The notes under the pieces are model-generated. The model was not told the origin of the DNA. It was given only the letters and a program-made list of their open reading frames with translations, and ran no database searches. 64,000 nt of DNA, from the NCBI GenBank assembly GCA_048772705.1, contig JBLWGC010000230.1, positions 1,488,001 through 1,552,000 of the forward strand. The letters are read 5' to 3'. A program made the translations under genes and the position numbers. Shown here piece by piece: positions 11,882 through 20,271 of this stretch. How positions within the stretch are numbered: position 1 is the first letter of the stretch; every line of letters begins with the position of its first letter. The DNA is from Leidyana gryllorum EB-2025a. Its lineage: Eukaryota > Apicomplexa.

Positions 11882-12180
11882 AGTTCGTACATGAAGGAAT
11901 GGAAGTCAACGAGCAACAATCGACCATTCAAGCGACATCAAGGCACCAGAGCACTGCCTGAGGGCTCTGTTAGACTTTGTGAGCCTACCTGGCCTTCATT
12001 TCCAAAGATTGAGTCGCACCACCCCTATTCGACCCCCGATAACGACCTTCCCAAAGCATTTTGGAGAGTGACCCGCTGCAACGTTAACGTCATTTTCCTC
12101 AAAGTAGTTGGTGAAGAGCCCCCTGTTCGCCCCTGTTCCTTAGGCATGATCAATACCAGTCATTGCCGATCATCCACGGG
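11882..12180. other. Intergenic DNA between tRNA-Gly and the 215-bp repeats
   Basis: No open frame, RNA gene or repeat could be supported here. The sequence is ordinary mixed-composition DNA running into the tandem duplication that begins near 12181. Confidence 0.5.
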
Positions 12181-12600
12181 CGAGTCAGCTGTTCCCGACT
12201 CACTGGTTCTTGAAATCGTCCTATAAAGCCACTCCAGCATAGCTCGCAACCGGACTCGTCTCCCAACTCAGATTGTTCTCCGTAACCTACCGTCGGCTCA
12301 AACGAGGGTCGTCAATCGCCTGTCTTCGATAGGAGTCCGTATTTGAAGCTGAGCTTCTGTCGCTCGCATGGGAGAATCGATCATGCCAATATGGGCGAGT
12401 CAGGTGTTCCCGACTACTGGTCCTTGAACTCGTCCCATAAAGCCACTCCGGCATAGCTCGCAACCGGACTCGTCTCCCAACTCAGAGTGTTCTCCGTAAC
12501 CTACTCAGCTCAAACGAGGGTCGTCAATCGCCTGTCTTCGATAGGAGTCCGTATTTGAAGCTTCTGTCGCCCGCATGGGAGAATTGATCATGCCAATATG
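12181..12600. repeat. Two-copy tandem duplication, period about 215 bp
   Basis: Copy 1 starts at 12181 and copy 2 at 12396, both with CGAGTCAG followed by GTTCCCGACT. They share long stretches, for example the block from AAAGCCACTCC through the CAACCGGACTCGTC region, and end with CATGGGAGAAT. Copy 2 lacks a few bases (near 12346 in copy 1). No reading frame is preserved in both, so this looks non-coding. Confidence 0.88.
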
Positions 12601-13327
12601 AGCGGATAGCAACCAGAACTTACTTCTGTTGGGATCGATCTTACTTCGATGTATCTGTTTGTCGCCTGTGAAGGGCTCGTCGGCGCCTTCCAGCACGGGT
12701 GCAAGGCTGGCGGAACCTTTTGGATCCTCGAGGGGTCTCCTCAAAGGAACCATCGAACGTTGAGAGATTCAGGTGATAGATGCGAGGCCGATGGCCCCGC
12801 TTCGATGTTTCACCATAGAAAGAACTTATAAATACAAATAATCAAAGCCAATAGGCCGAGAGTGAATTTTCTTCATAATTCTTCACCACATGTCGGAGAC
12901 AGAACTGTTGGGAAGTCCCGAGTTGTTGTGTGTGATGAAAGACTCGCACTGTGCCTAGCCCGCCCCTTCCCCAGCCAGTACTGGTCATCTTTGTGTATTG
13001 TGTCACGACCGATTATACGTTGACTGCAAATGGATCACTTACGACATCACTGACGAGACCCATCGATGATGTGACCCGCTAGGCGATGATGACGACAGTG
13101 CGATGTACAATTCCACTCCTTCAGCGTGCTCGATGACACGAAGCTTTCATTGCTTTGGCAGCCCAGGAGATGGCTGTGTGGATATCCAAGCGTAGTGCAG
13201 GTGAAAAAATAACCCTGGGCTGCGGCACGCGCCAAGGGGTACTCAAACCGGAGTGATTGTTTGGACCGTGCGCTGATCACATTCACAGTGTCAATACTGA
13301 CCGTATGTCTAAGGCGCCTCTCCTCAT
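12601..13327. other. Intergenic DNA without a supported gene
   Basis: A 60-codon open frame at 12649-12831 has no recognisable features, and nothing else stands out. I call no gene. The 3' untranslated region of the membrane-protein gene at 13328-14438 probably lies at the right end of this stretch. Confidence 0.45.
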
Positions 13328-14438
13328 TCATTCCTGCTTGGGCAATGGGGTACGGGCGAGCGAATCGCGCCATCTCTGGAATGCAGTTCCTGCCACACCG
13401 AGGGCGGTACTGTGGTAAAAGTATACATACACTTGTGACTCAAAGCACTTACATTGCTGTCAATAGTCCCCAATCGAAGACGTTGTGCAACTTGAATTTG
13501 GATGGGATTGCGTATGTGTTGATGGGATCGATTGGACTCCGACTGCTAAGTCCGACACAAAACAACAAATAACAAATGCCTACAAGGAGTGTCGAGTGAG
13601 CCGCAGAGAGCGGATGGCTACCTGATACAACAATATATGCTGAGAGGACGGAACTGCGGACGTTGTCGCAAGCGAAAATGGAGAATGTCGGCGTGTCCAA
13701 CAAGATCTGGGGGGGGTTCTGCTCACTGGCGAACTCCATAGGCGGTGTGGTGTCACTTTCGGGAATCAGTGCTTGCACAGACGGATGACGGTGCCTGGAC
13801 GATCTTGTGACTGGCACACCATCCAGGTCGTGATACGAGGAAGATTTCTTGATGAATAATCTGGTGCCGTAGTAGATGATAAAACTGGCTGCCAAGACGA
13901 GCACATGTATCAAGACAGCCCGATGATGCATCGCTTGTGTGGTAACATTGTGTCCTATGAGAAAGTGCGACTGCCAGCGCTGTTTATCGTTCATGAAATA
14001 GCTCACTAAGGTGTAGCGCGCTCCGAAGAGAGCTCCAACAGCTGCGTGCACAGCGTATAACGTTAGCTGAACACAACCAACATCGACAATCGGCCATGCG
14101 ATTGTCTCAGGTTGGAAAAAGGATATCGGAAGGATTGTCAGTGTGGTCGATCTGGAGTCGAAGGTGGTTCATAGGGTATGCTACAATCTTACCCGCTGAG
14201 CAATAATGCCAGATGCCATGACCATCCCGCTTTGGAGGTCAGTGCCAGCATCCAGCAACTCGATAGCCAGACAGCGGTCAAGACGTGGAACAGGTAGCGA
14301 TAGGATTTGGAGTTGCCACTGAGACAAAACCACTGCCATCCATTCTTATGTAATTCGTGTGGAACTGTCACTCACAGTCCATAAAGGAATAGCTGGTACA
14401 ACTGTGCTCAAAAGGATAGCCACATATCTGACACACAT
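13328..14438 (-). CDS. Unrecognised multi-pass membrane protein
   Basis: Exons 14376-14438, 14193-14318, 13453-14066 and 13328-13409 give 294 aa with every junction in phase. Introns are 57, 126 and 43 nt, and the donors GTGAGTG, GTAAGAT and GTAAGTG are good. Hydrophobic segments are visible near the N-terminus (VAILLSTVVPAIPLW), around residues 70-85, 105-125 (VLIHVLVLAASFIIYYG) and 220-235 (LLVGICYLLFCVGL), with a last one at the C-terminus (LLTAITALGVAG). A Ser/Pro-rich hydrophilic loop separates the second pair. I do not recognise the family. The start ATG follows an in-frame stop directly, so it is the earliest in this exon. An extra intron inside the third exon (13557-13631) cannot be excluded. 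Confidence 0.6.
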
Positions 14439-15042
14439 CTATGGGAACCATTTGTATTGTCACATACCCCCCATCCACAAACTGCAAGCCCTGTGAAAGC
14501 CATTCCTTAGCCAGTCCAGCTGGCAGGGCTTGCAACCCTTGACTCGCGAGATTGTGCAGAAATCGATCTGGATTGTGGATTTCAGTCAACACAGTGCCAG
14601 TCAGTCCATGTCGTAGTTCGTTATTCGGGCGCACGTTCTGTACAGCTTGATGTAGTGCCAAGTGGGTGATTGGAACGAAGGATGCGAAGGACGCAGTCCC
14701 ACCAGGTGGCGGTATCACGTCTACCCCCATCACAACAAGGATGTGTGTGCAAACGTTTTGTCCCGTCACTTTATTTTTGCACGGCTTCAAAACTTGTGAG
14801 TTTACCAGTTTTGTGCCTTCCTTCTCATCCATTCCCACCGATGGCCCCAACCTGCATACCAGCGCTTCACGAAGTGATGATACAATCTCACGACAGTCTT
14901 CATTAGCTTCGGCATTGGTGACAACCTTTATTAATTCCTGATCACGCGCTTCACCAAGTGATGATACAATCTCACGACAGTCTTCATTAGCTCCGGCTTT
15001 GATGACAACTTTTATTGATTCCTGATTCCACGCTTGATTTGG
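14368..15042 (-). CDS. Possible coding exon with 28-residue repeats, unrecognised
   Basis: A 225-codon open stretch on the minus strand, bounded by a TAG at 15043-15045. Its 5' part is two copies of an 84-bp repeat translating to 28-residue units that share EDCREIVSSL. The only internal ATG before the unique part is near 14832 (MDEKEG). The unique part includes a hydrophobic ILVVMGVDVIPPPGG segment. I cannot place its start or its splice partners. It overlaps in another frame the first exon of the membrane-protein gene at 13328-14438, so one of the two models is incomplete. Openness over this length and 3n repeats argue for coding, but no family was recognised. Confidence 0.3.
   Translation of the reverse strand, partial: PNQAWNQESIKVVIKAGANEDCREIVSSLGEARDQELIKVVTNAEANEDCREIVSSLREALVCRLGPSVGMDEKEGTKLVNSQVLKPCKNKVTGQNVCTHILVVMGVDVIPPPGGTASFASFVPITHLALHQAVQNVRPNNELRHGLTGTVLTEIHNPDRFLHNLASQGLQALPAGLAKEWLSQGLQFVDGGYVTIQMVPIDVCQICGYPFEHSCTSYSFMDCE
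14863..15030. repeat. 84-bp tandem repeat, two copies
   Basis: Copies at 14863-14946 and 14947-15030 start with CGCTTCAC and differ at a handful of bases. The unit is a codon multiple (28 codons) and is open on the minus strand. A third, diverged copy occurs at about 15860-15935. Confidence 0.9.
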
Positions 15043-15300
15043 CTATGACCGGACGGTGGAGAGTTCACCTCTTTCGCAGCTCGCTGAGATTGAGTTGAGC
15101 TCTCAATTGGCTCCTGAAGTGACCTGGGAGGATATTTCCTCAAGTGGTCAGTCTTCAAAGCTGGACCGTCCTACACAGAGACCGGAAGAGTTGAGTGCCT
15201 TCGCCCTCCTCTGAAGGTCGCTCCCATATTCCTAGCCCGTCGGCCGGTAACGGAGACCTGTGCTCTGATAAGCCCTCGGGGACCACCATGGGAGGTACAA
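14947..15300. repeat. Direct segmental duplication, left copy
   Basis: Recognisably related to 15860-16205 (offset about 893-905 bp). Shared landmarks are the GATACAATCTCACGACAG block, GGATATTTCCTCAAG, ATATTCCTAGCCCGT and CTCTGATAAGCC followed by GGGGACCACCATG. Several indels separate the copies. Confidence 0.8.
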
Positions 15301-15391
15301 TCTGCTTCGTGTATGCCCTCAAATGATGATTTCCTATTGCTACTGCCGAGTTACACTGTGACGACGGTTTTAGGTCCACCAAGATCGCTGA

Positions 15392-16216
15392 TCATATCAT
15401 TGTAAGTGTAGGACGGTCAATTCGTTCCATATGTGCACGAGCCTTTTGCTGCCCTTCATGGTTTCGCTTTGCCCCTCGTGATGAGAGAAATGGAGACCTG
15501 ATCCGACGTGTACGCCCACGGTGCGGAGACAACCACGCTGCGATATCTGATTCGTGCAAATATGTCCCTCGTGATGAGAGAAATGGAGACCTGATCCGAC
15601 GTGTACGCCCACGGTGCGGAGACAACCACGCTGCGATATCTGATTCATGCAATTGTGTCACTCGTGATGAGAGAAATGGAGACCTGATCCGACGTGTACG
15701 CCCACGGTGCGGAGACAACCACGCTGCGATTTCTGATTCATGCAATTGTGTCCCTCGTGATGAGAGAAATGGAGACCTGATCCGACGTGTACGCCCACGG
15801 TGCGGAGACAACCACGCTGCGATTTCTGATACATATTGTGTACATTCCATTGGATTCATATGATGACACAATCTCACGACAGTCTTCATCAGCTTCGGCT
15901 TTGATGACACTTTTACGAATGTCTGATCACCTTGCGTATCCTGGATTGCTGGGGCTTTGATCTGCGCCTGTTTTCGGACGAGTGCAAGTGATAAGTCCCT
16001 GCTGCTGCCGGTCGGCCTTGGAGGATATTTCCTCAAGCGGTCGAATCGATTGCTGCGCAGTCCTATATTAAGTGGAGTGATGGTCGAGTGCCTTTGCCCT
16101 CCTGTCACTCCCGCTCTCATATTCCTAGCCCGTTGGCCGGCAATGGAGACCAGTGCTCTGATAAGCCTTCGGGGACCACCATGAGAGGCACATCCCAACG
16201 TTCTCGCCTGAATCAT
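15392..16216 (-). CDS. Open frame for a basic, repeat-containing protein (uncertain)
   Basis: A 274-codon frame from an ATG at 16216, preceded at once by a TAG, to a stop at 15392. The C-terminal half is four near-identical 31-residue units sharing AAWLSPHRGRTRRIRSPFLS, so the product would be very arginine-rich. No domain is recognised. Because the repeat unit is 93 bp, any frame open through one unit stays open through all, so frame length is weak evidence. The plus strand is also open across the same array. It may be a genuine repeat protein or an accidental frame over a minisatellite. Confidence 0.25.
   Translation of the reverse strand: MIQARTLGCASHGGPRRLIRALVSIAGQRARNMRAGVTGGQRHSTITPLNIGLRSNRFDRLRKYPPRPTGSSRDLSLALVRKQAQIKAPAIQDTQGDQTFVKVSSKPKLMKTVVRLCHHMNPMECTQYVSEIAAWLSPHRGRTRRIRSPFLSSRGTQLHESEIAAWLSPHRGRTRRIRSPFLSSRVTQLHESDIAAWLSPHRGRTRRIRSPFLSSRGTYLHESDIAAWLSPHRGRTRRIRSPFLSSRGAKRNHEGQQKARAHMERIDRPTLTMI
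15479..15837. repeat. 93-bp tandem repeat, four copies
   Basis: Units begin with TGATGAGAGAAATGGAGACC at 15479, 15572, 15665 and 15758; the last is cut short near 15837. Units differ by only a few single bases, indicating recent expansion. The period is exactly 31 codons and at least one frame on each strand is open through all copies. Confidence 0.95.
15860..16205. repeat. Direct segmental duplication, right copy
   Basis: Diverged partner of 14947-15300; see its landmarks. It includes a single 84-bp-type unit with a one-base deletion relative to the left copies, so any shared reading frame is broken here. The 93-bp array lies between the two copies. Confidence 0.8.
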
Positions 16217-16363
16217 CTAGCACCGACCAGCTACAATTGTATTTGGTTCCTGTCCTGAGACCCGACCACTTAGGAGTAGGTAGAAGTCCCACATGCGTCT
16301 TGCCACGAACTCTGGCACTCTAGTGGACAACCGACACACTTAATGACTGTTACAGACCCCCAT

Positions 16364-17065
16364 TCATGTGATGCTAGGGGCCACCCTCGCACACACTGGA
16401 TTGTAGGTTTTTGTCTCTGCTGTTGCAGCCAACAGTGCCATTCCTTGCTCTATCGAGGCATCGAACAGCAGGCAGCTGAGCCCCCATACCCGACCTTTTC
16501 CATCCTGTCCCGACAGGGATGAACAGGCAGCGGAAGAGTGACGAGCCATGGTCTTGGTGTCGTGTGACGGCACCGAAGAAGAGGCCATTACTCGATCGGA
16601 CATGTGATACCCCAGAGACATGATAAGCAGAACCTCGGCCCCGCTGACATGTCTCAGGTAGGACTTAGTGGCGACGCATGATTCAGAGGTCTCACTCTCA
16701 AACGGGAAGCTCGCGTTAGTAAACAACGGCCCTCCCGCAGTACAGATAGACAGTTGGTAGTCAGGTGGCATTGACGACTCGATATCGGAAGAGGGCTAAG
16801 ACGAGAACGAATAAGAGTCCTTCACAGCAGTTACGACGTCAGGGCACGATAAATAATCTTCCAGCTGCGCTCAGATCTCGACAGTAGTTACGACTCCGTT
16901 GGAGAGGGTGTCGAGAGCCCGTCTGTGTATTGCCCGCTGACTCATCAAGTAAGAGCAGCCGTCACTGATAGCACCTCTGTTGGGGGCCAGCAGACCGATG
17001 TTGGGAACTGCACACTTACTCAGCACCGCACCCCAAGCTGTGCGGTTGGGGGCGATTGGGAGCAC
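16364..17065 (-). CDS. Possible unrecognised spliced gene
   Basis: Two open stretches on the minus strand, up to 17065 and at 16364-16796, could be joined. A tentative model uses donor/acceptor pairs giving introns of about 27 and 39 nt; the first is shorter than any other intron here, so the join is doubtful. The acceptor before 16796 (TTCTCGTCTTAG) is strong. The 3' segment encodes about 145 residues ending at 16364, with a mildly hydrophobic VSGAEVLLIMSLGYHM stretch and a Ser-rich middle. I recognise no domain. The gene, its start and its exact exons are all uncertain. Confidence 0.3.
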
Positions 17066-17178
17066 GATGAGCTGTTCTGCTGCATGTTCGGAGCTCGAAT
17101 GATGCTACGAGACATAAGGCCCGTTTCTACATAATAGTTGGACACTTAAATTTTTTGGAGTCATCTGGGAGAAGAATA

Positions 17179-18204
17179 ATGGCGACCGCTCGTCCTTTTG
17201 TGTCTGTCTATCAATGCAGCAACCCTTCCGCCACTGAGGGTGGTGTGGCCATGCCCGCGGTCTTGGTGACCCCTGTGCGCCCGGACCACATCCGTTATGT
17301 GCACACCCAGCTTGCCAAGAACGCTCGCCAAGCTTATGCTGTCAGCACCAACTCTGGCTACCAGAGCTCCGCTGAGTCCTGGGGTACTGGTCGTGCCGTA
17401 GCTCGTATTCCCCGTGTCAGCGGTGGTGGTACCCACCGTGCCGGCCAGGGTGCTTTCGGCAACATGTGCCGTGGCGGTGGCATGTTCGCCCCCACCAAGA
17501 CCTGGAGACGCTGGCACCGTAAGGTGAACGAGACCGAGAAGCGTCACGCCGTTGCTTCTGCTTTGGCCGCTTCCGCTGTCCCCGCCATCGTCATGGCCCG
17601 CGGACACCGCATCGATGCTGTTCCTGAGGTCCCGTGCGTTATCACCAACGACGTTGAGAACCTCCCCAAGACTTCCGCTGCTTTGGCTCTGCTCAAGAAG
17701 CTCGGTTGCGAGGAAGAACTCAACCGTATCAACGACTCCAAGACCATCCGCGCTGGCAGTGGCAAGCGCCGCAACAACAAGTACAGCATGCGTCGTGGAC
17801 CTCTCTTCGTTTACGACGGTGACAACACCTGCGAGCGCCCCTTCCGCAACATCCCTGGCGTTGAGTGCTGCCATGTCAGCCGCCTGAACCTCCTCCAGCT
17901 CGCCCCTGGCGGATCTGTTGGTCGCTTCATTATCTACTCCCAGGCCGCTTTCGAGAAGCTCGCTGCTATCTGGGGAACTACTGATGGTGGCTCGGAGAAG
18001 AAGGGCTACGTTCTGCCCCGCGGTATGATGACCAACACCGACTTGGCTCGTATCATCAACTCCAACGAGATCCAGTCTGTTCTCACTCCCATGAAGCAGG
18101 CTCCCCGACGCAAGTCTGCCAAGCGTAACCCTCTCACCAACTACGCTGTTCGCTGCCGCATCGACCCCGCCTTCAACAAGGTCCGCAAGACCGGCAAGAA
18201 CTAG
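17179..18204 (+). CDS. RPL4: 60S ribosomal protein L4 (uL4)
   Basis: Large-subunit ribosomal protein uL4, whose internal loop lines the exit tunnel. Intronless, 341 aa from the ATG at 17179 (MATARPFVSVYQC). Family landmarks run the full length: VRPDHIRYVHTQLAKNARQ near residue 35, SAESWGTGRAVARIPRVSGG, the loop segment GTHRAGQGAFGNMCRGG, FAPTKTWRRWHRKVN, and KRRNNKYSMRRGPLFVYD. It ends soon after the PLTNYAVRCRIDP region with only a short basic tail, so it lacks the long C-terminal extension of animal and plant uL4. Codon use is strongly biased to C- and G-ending codons, unlike its neighbours, as expected for a very highly expressed gene. It is the only longer gene here with no intron. Confidence 0.97.
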   Translation: MATARPFVSVYQCSNPSATEGGVAMPAVLVTPVRPDHIRYVHTQLAKNARQAYAVSTNSGYQSSAESWGTGRAVARIPRVSGGGTHRAGQGAFGNMCRGGGMFAPTKTWRRWHRKVNETEKRHAVASALAASAVPAIVMARGHRIDAVPEVPCVITNDVENLPKTSAALALLKKLGCEEELNRINDSKTIRAGSGKRRNNKYSMRRGPLFVYDGDNTCERPFRNIPGVECCHVSRLNLLQLAPGGSVGRFIIYSQAAFEKLAAIWGTTDGGSEKKGYVLPRGMMTNTDLARIINSNEIQSVLTPMKQAPRRKSAKRNPLTNYAVRCRIDPAFNKVRKTGKN

Positions 18205-18289
18205 ACACATTTCCCCAGATTCAGAAAGTTTTCGTGCTTGTGATGTGACCATGTGATCAACCGTTTACTAAATCACACTTTGTGTTGAG

Positions 18290-18640
18290 ATGTTCGCCAT
18301 CACGCGCGCAAAAAGCGTAATGTCTACCTTCATGTAAGCTAGCTCGCAGAACGTTACCTCAATATAGCCGCACTGCGATACTGGTTGAACCATGATGACT
18401 TGTTGCTATTGGACGTTCCTTTTGTAGGCGAGTTAGCTTCTCCGGTACCCCAACAGCCTTGGGGGATCGATGGAGGATTTGCCGCCTTCCCTGTACGAGG
18501 GTTGGCAGACTCGGCCGTATGGGAAGACATTGAACAGTAATCGCTATGAGCGGCCCACCAAAAAATATGTGTCACAAGCCGACGCTTGGGTCAACACTTA
18601 TGTGGAGCCCGCTTACAAGCATGTCTCTGAACGCTCCTGA
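18290..18640 (+). CDS. Small unrecognised protein with a presequence-like N-terminus
   Basis: Exons 18290-18333 and 18457-18640 (donor GTAAGC, acceptor CCCCAACAG, phase kept) give 75 aa. The first residues, MFAITRAKSVMSTF, are basic, hydroxylated and free of acidic residues, like a mitochondrial targeting peptide. The remainder (MEDLPPSLYEGWQTRPYGK, then a YERPTKKYVSQADAW segment) is rich in Tyr, Trp and Lys. No family was recognised. The intron is 123 nt, longer than most here, so another small exon may be hidden. A start at the internal ATG 18470 (56 aa) is an alternative. Confidence 0.4.
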
Positions 18641-18984
18641 TCTTTTGATCCAGCATTCAATCGGGATTGAACTCCCTGACAGCCTATTGTTCGAGCACAC
18701 GTGTGTGCGCGGGTGTTTGTGTCGCGCCAGACTCAATGGTCTAGAACTTCGGTGCCCGACAATGGCGACACCCTAGAAAATCCCCCATTGCTCGTTGAGA
18801 AGGGATAACCCATTGTGAAAATCCCATACGGCACACTTTCATGGCTGTCAGTGCATAGCAGTGATGGTTTCTTGTGAAGTATTCGGGCAATTGTGATGGA
18901 ACATCAGGCCGTTGTATAACACGGAAAAGCTCGTTCACGTTGAGGCTCACGTCATTTGCTGCAACAAAATATACTCTGGAGATC
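18641..18984. other. Intergenic DNA without a supported gene
   Basis: No reading frame, RNA gene or repeat stands out. The downstream open frame extends a little upstream of its first ATG (18985) without another ATG, so a short upstream exon of that gene could lie here. Confidence 0.45.
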
Positions 18985-20064
18985 ATGAGACGCTTCAATT
19001 CTCAGTCCCTTGCACGGGCTAGAGAACTCCCAGCATCACTCTGGAATCGTTATAGACATCGGCACGACGTGAAGATTCGTCCTGCGATCTTCGGAGGGCC
19101 CCGTCCTGAGGAACAACCACAGTTCGATGCCATGACAGAGTTGTTGCAAGAGTGGACCGCTAGCGAGTGTGTGCGTCCAGGATGGCGCTTGCTCGTTAGT
19201 CAGCGAATGCGGTACTTTGCGGTCGCATGGGACGACGATGTGAAGTTCTGTGGTTCCGTTTGGCAGCCCCTGTATCTTGATGTCGCTCCGGCATGTTTGA
19301 ACGGCGTTCAAGTCTTTTGGCCGTGGCCGCAGCCCACTTTGGAGATGTTGGAACCCAAAGACATCAGGACGGATCCACATTTGCCCAACTGTTGGAACGA
19401 AGCATACGCTGTATTGACAGCCAATAATATCCCTTACTACATCATGCATCATCGTGATGTGTGCGTCATATATATGCGCCAGGAGATTATCTGGTGGGAG
19501 AATATGTTGCCGAAGTTCTACGAGTTCGTTGCCAGGGTTCGGAGCGAATTGAATTCTACAGAGAAGCCACACCCTAATCCCGAGGTCGCTCATCGTACTC
19601 TTGCTTACATGCAAAAGAATATTAGGGTAATGAGATTATGGACAACTCGGCAACGTGGCGTTCTCAGCCAAATTGGGTGTTTCATCAGGGCTTTGAGGAC
19701 GAACACAACCCAATTGGCAGGTATTGGGCCGGCGCGAATTGCGTTGCACGCTCGAGAACTCATTCTGGGAACACCGACTTCGGCGGGGAGTAGACACTAC
19801 CGGATGAACCCCAATAATCCATTTTCGATGCCTCCCGAATCTTGCAGCGGGGGTAACAGTCAATGTGGATTCGTAGATGACGTCGGATGTCTAGCTGACG
19901 TCACTGATGCTTTACCGTCGTCGTCATCAGATGCGAATTGGGAATGGTCAAGGGGTGAGGGAAAATGTGTCAGTAGGGAGTTCGATGGAAAGTCGACCTT
20001 TGCCTCTGAACAGCTGACTGAGAGGGTATCGGTGGGAGCTAGGGCAGCTTTGGAACACTCATGA
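18985..20064 (+). CDS. Unrecognised protein, single exon
   Basis: A 359-codon frame from the first ATG (MRRFNSQSLARARELP). The open frame extends 37 codons further upstream with no ATG. The central part is rich in Trp and aromatic residues, for example QVFWPWPQPTLEMLEP and RQEIIWWENMLPKFYEF, and looks folded. The last 90 or so residues are Ser-rich and probably disordered. The RDVCVIYMRQEIIWWENMLPK segment faintly recalls the end of YqaJ-type nuclease cores, where a substrate-binding helix follows an RDE-like motif, but the catalytic residues are not evident and I do not assign this family. No signal peptide or membrane span is seen. It is 207 bp upstream of NSF on the same strand. Confidence 0.6.
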   Translation: MRRFNSQSLARARELPASLWNRYRHRHDVKIRPAIFGGPRPEEQPQFDAMTELLQEWTASECVRPGWRLLVSQRMRYFAVAWDDDVKFCGSVWQPLYLDVAPACLNGVQVFWPWPQPTLEMLEPKDIRTDPHLPNCWNEAYAVLTANNIPYYIMHHRDVCVIYMRQEIIWWENMLPKFYEFVARVRSELNSTEKPHPNPEVAHRTLAYMQKNIRVMRLWTTRQRGVLSQIGCFIRALRTNTTQLAGIGPARIALHARELILGTPTSAGSRHYRMNPNNPFSMPPESCSGGNSQCGFVDDVGCLADVTDALPSSSSDANWEWSRGEGKCVSREFDGKSTFASEQLTERVSVGARAALEHS

Positions 20065-20271
20065 GCGCTTTTCATGTTATTTGAAAGGCTCGAAAGTCCT
20101 GCTCGGTGTCTTCTTCGTGTACGGGTTGGTGATGGAGCACCACCCATTTTTATTTGTATCTTGTGCGTGGGTACATTGACCATATACTCTAATTGAAATA
20201 CCGCCAAATCACATTGAGAGAATGCTACTAAGGAGTAAAGTGGTTTTTACAGTGGAGTTTAGGTGTAAAAA

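Noticed and set aside
14189-14371. Trp-rich hydrophobic frame antisense in the membrane-protein gene region
   Set aside because: A neighbouring frame joins cleanly to both adjacent exons in phase; this one would hit a stop after splicing.
15479-15837. CRISPR array
   Set aside because: Units are contiguous 93-bp tandem repeats without unique spacers, in a eukaryotic context.
17161-18252. 363-codon open frame antisense to RPL4
   Set aside because: Its Gly/Val/Leu/Ser-rich translation is what a G/C-ending codon bias on the plus strand produces on the opposite strand; uL4 is unmistakable.
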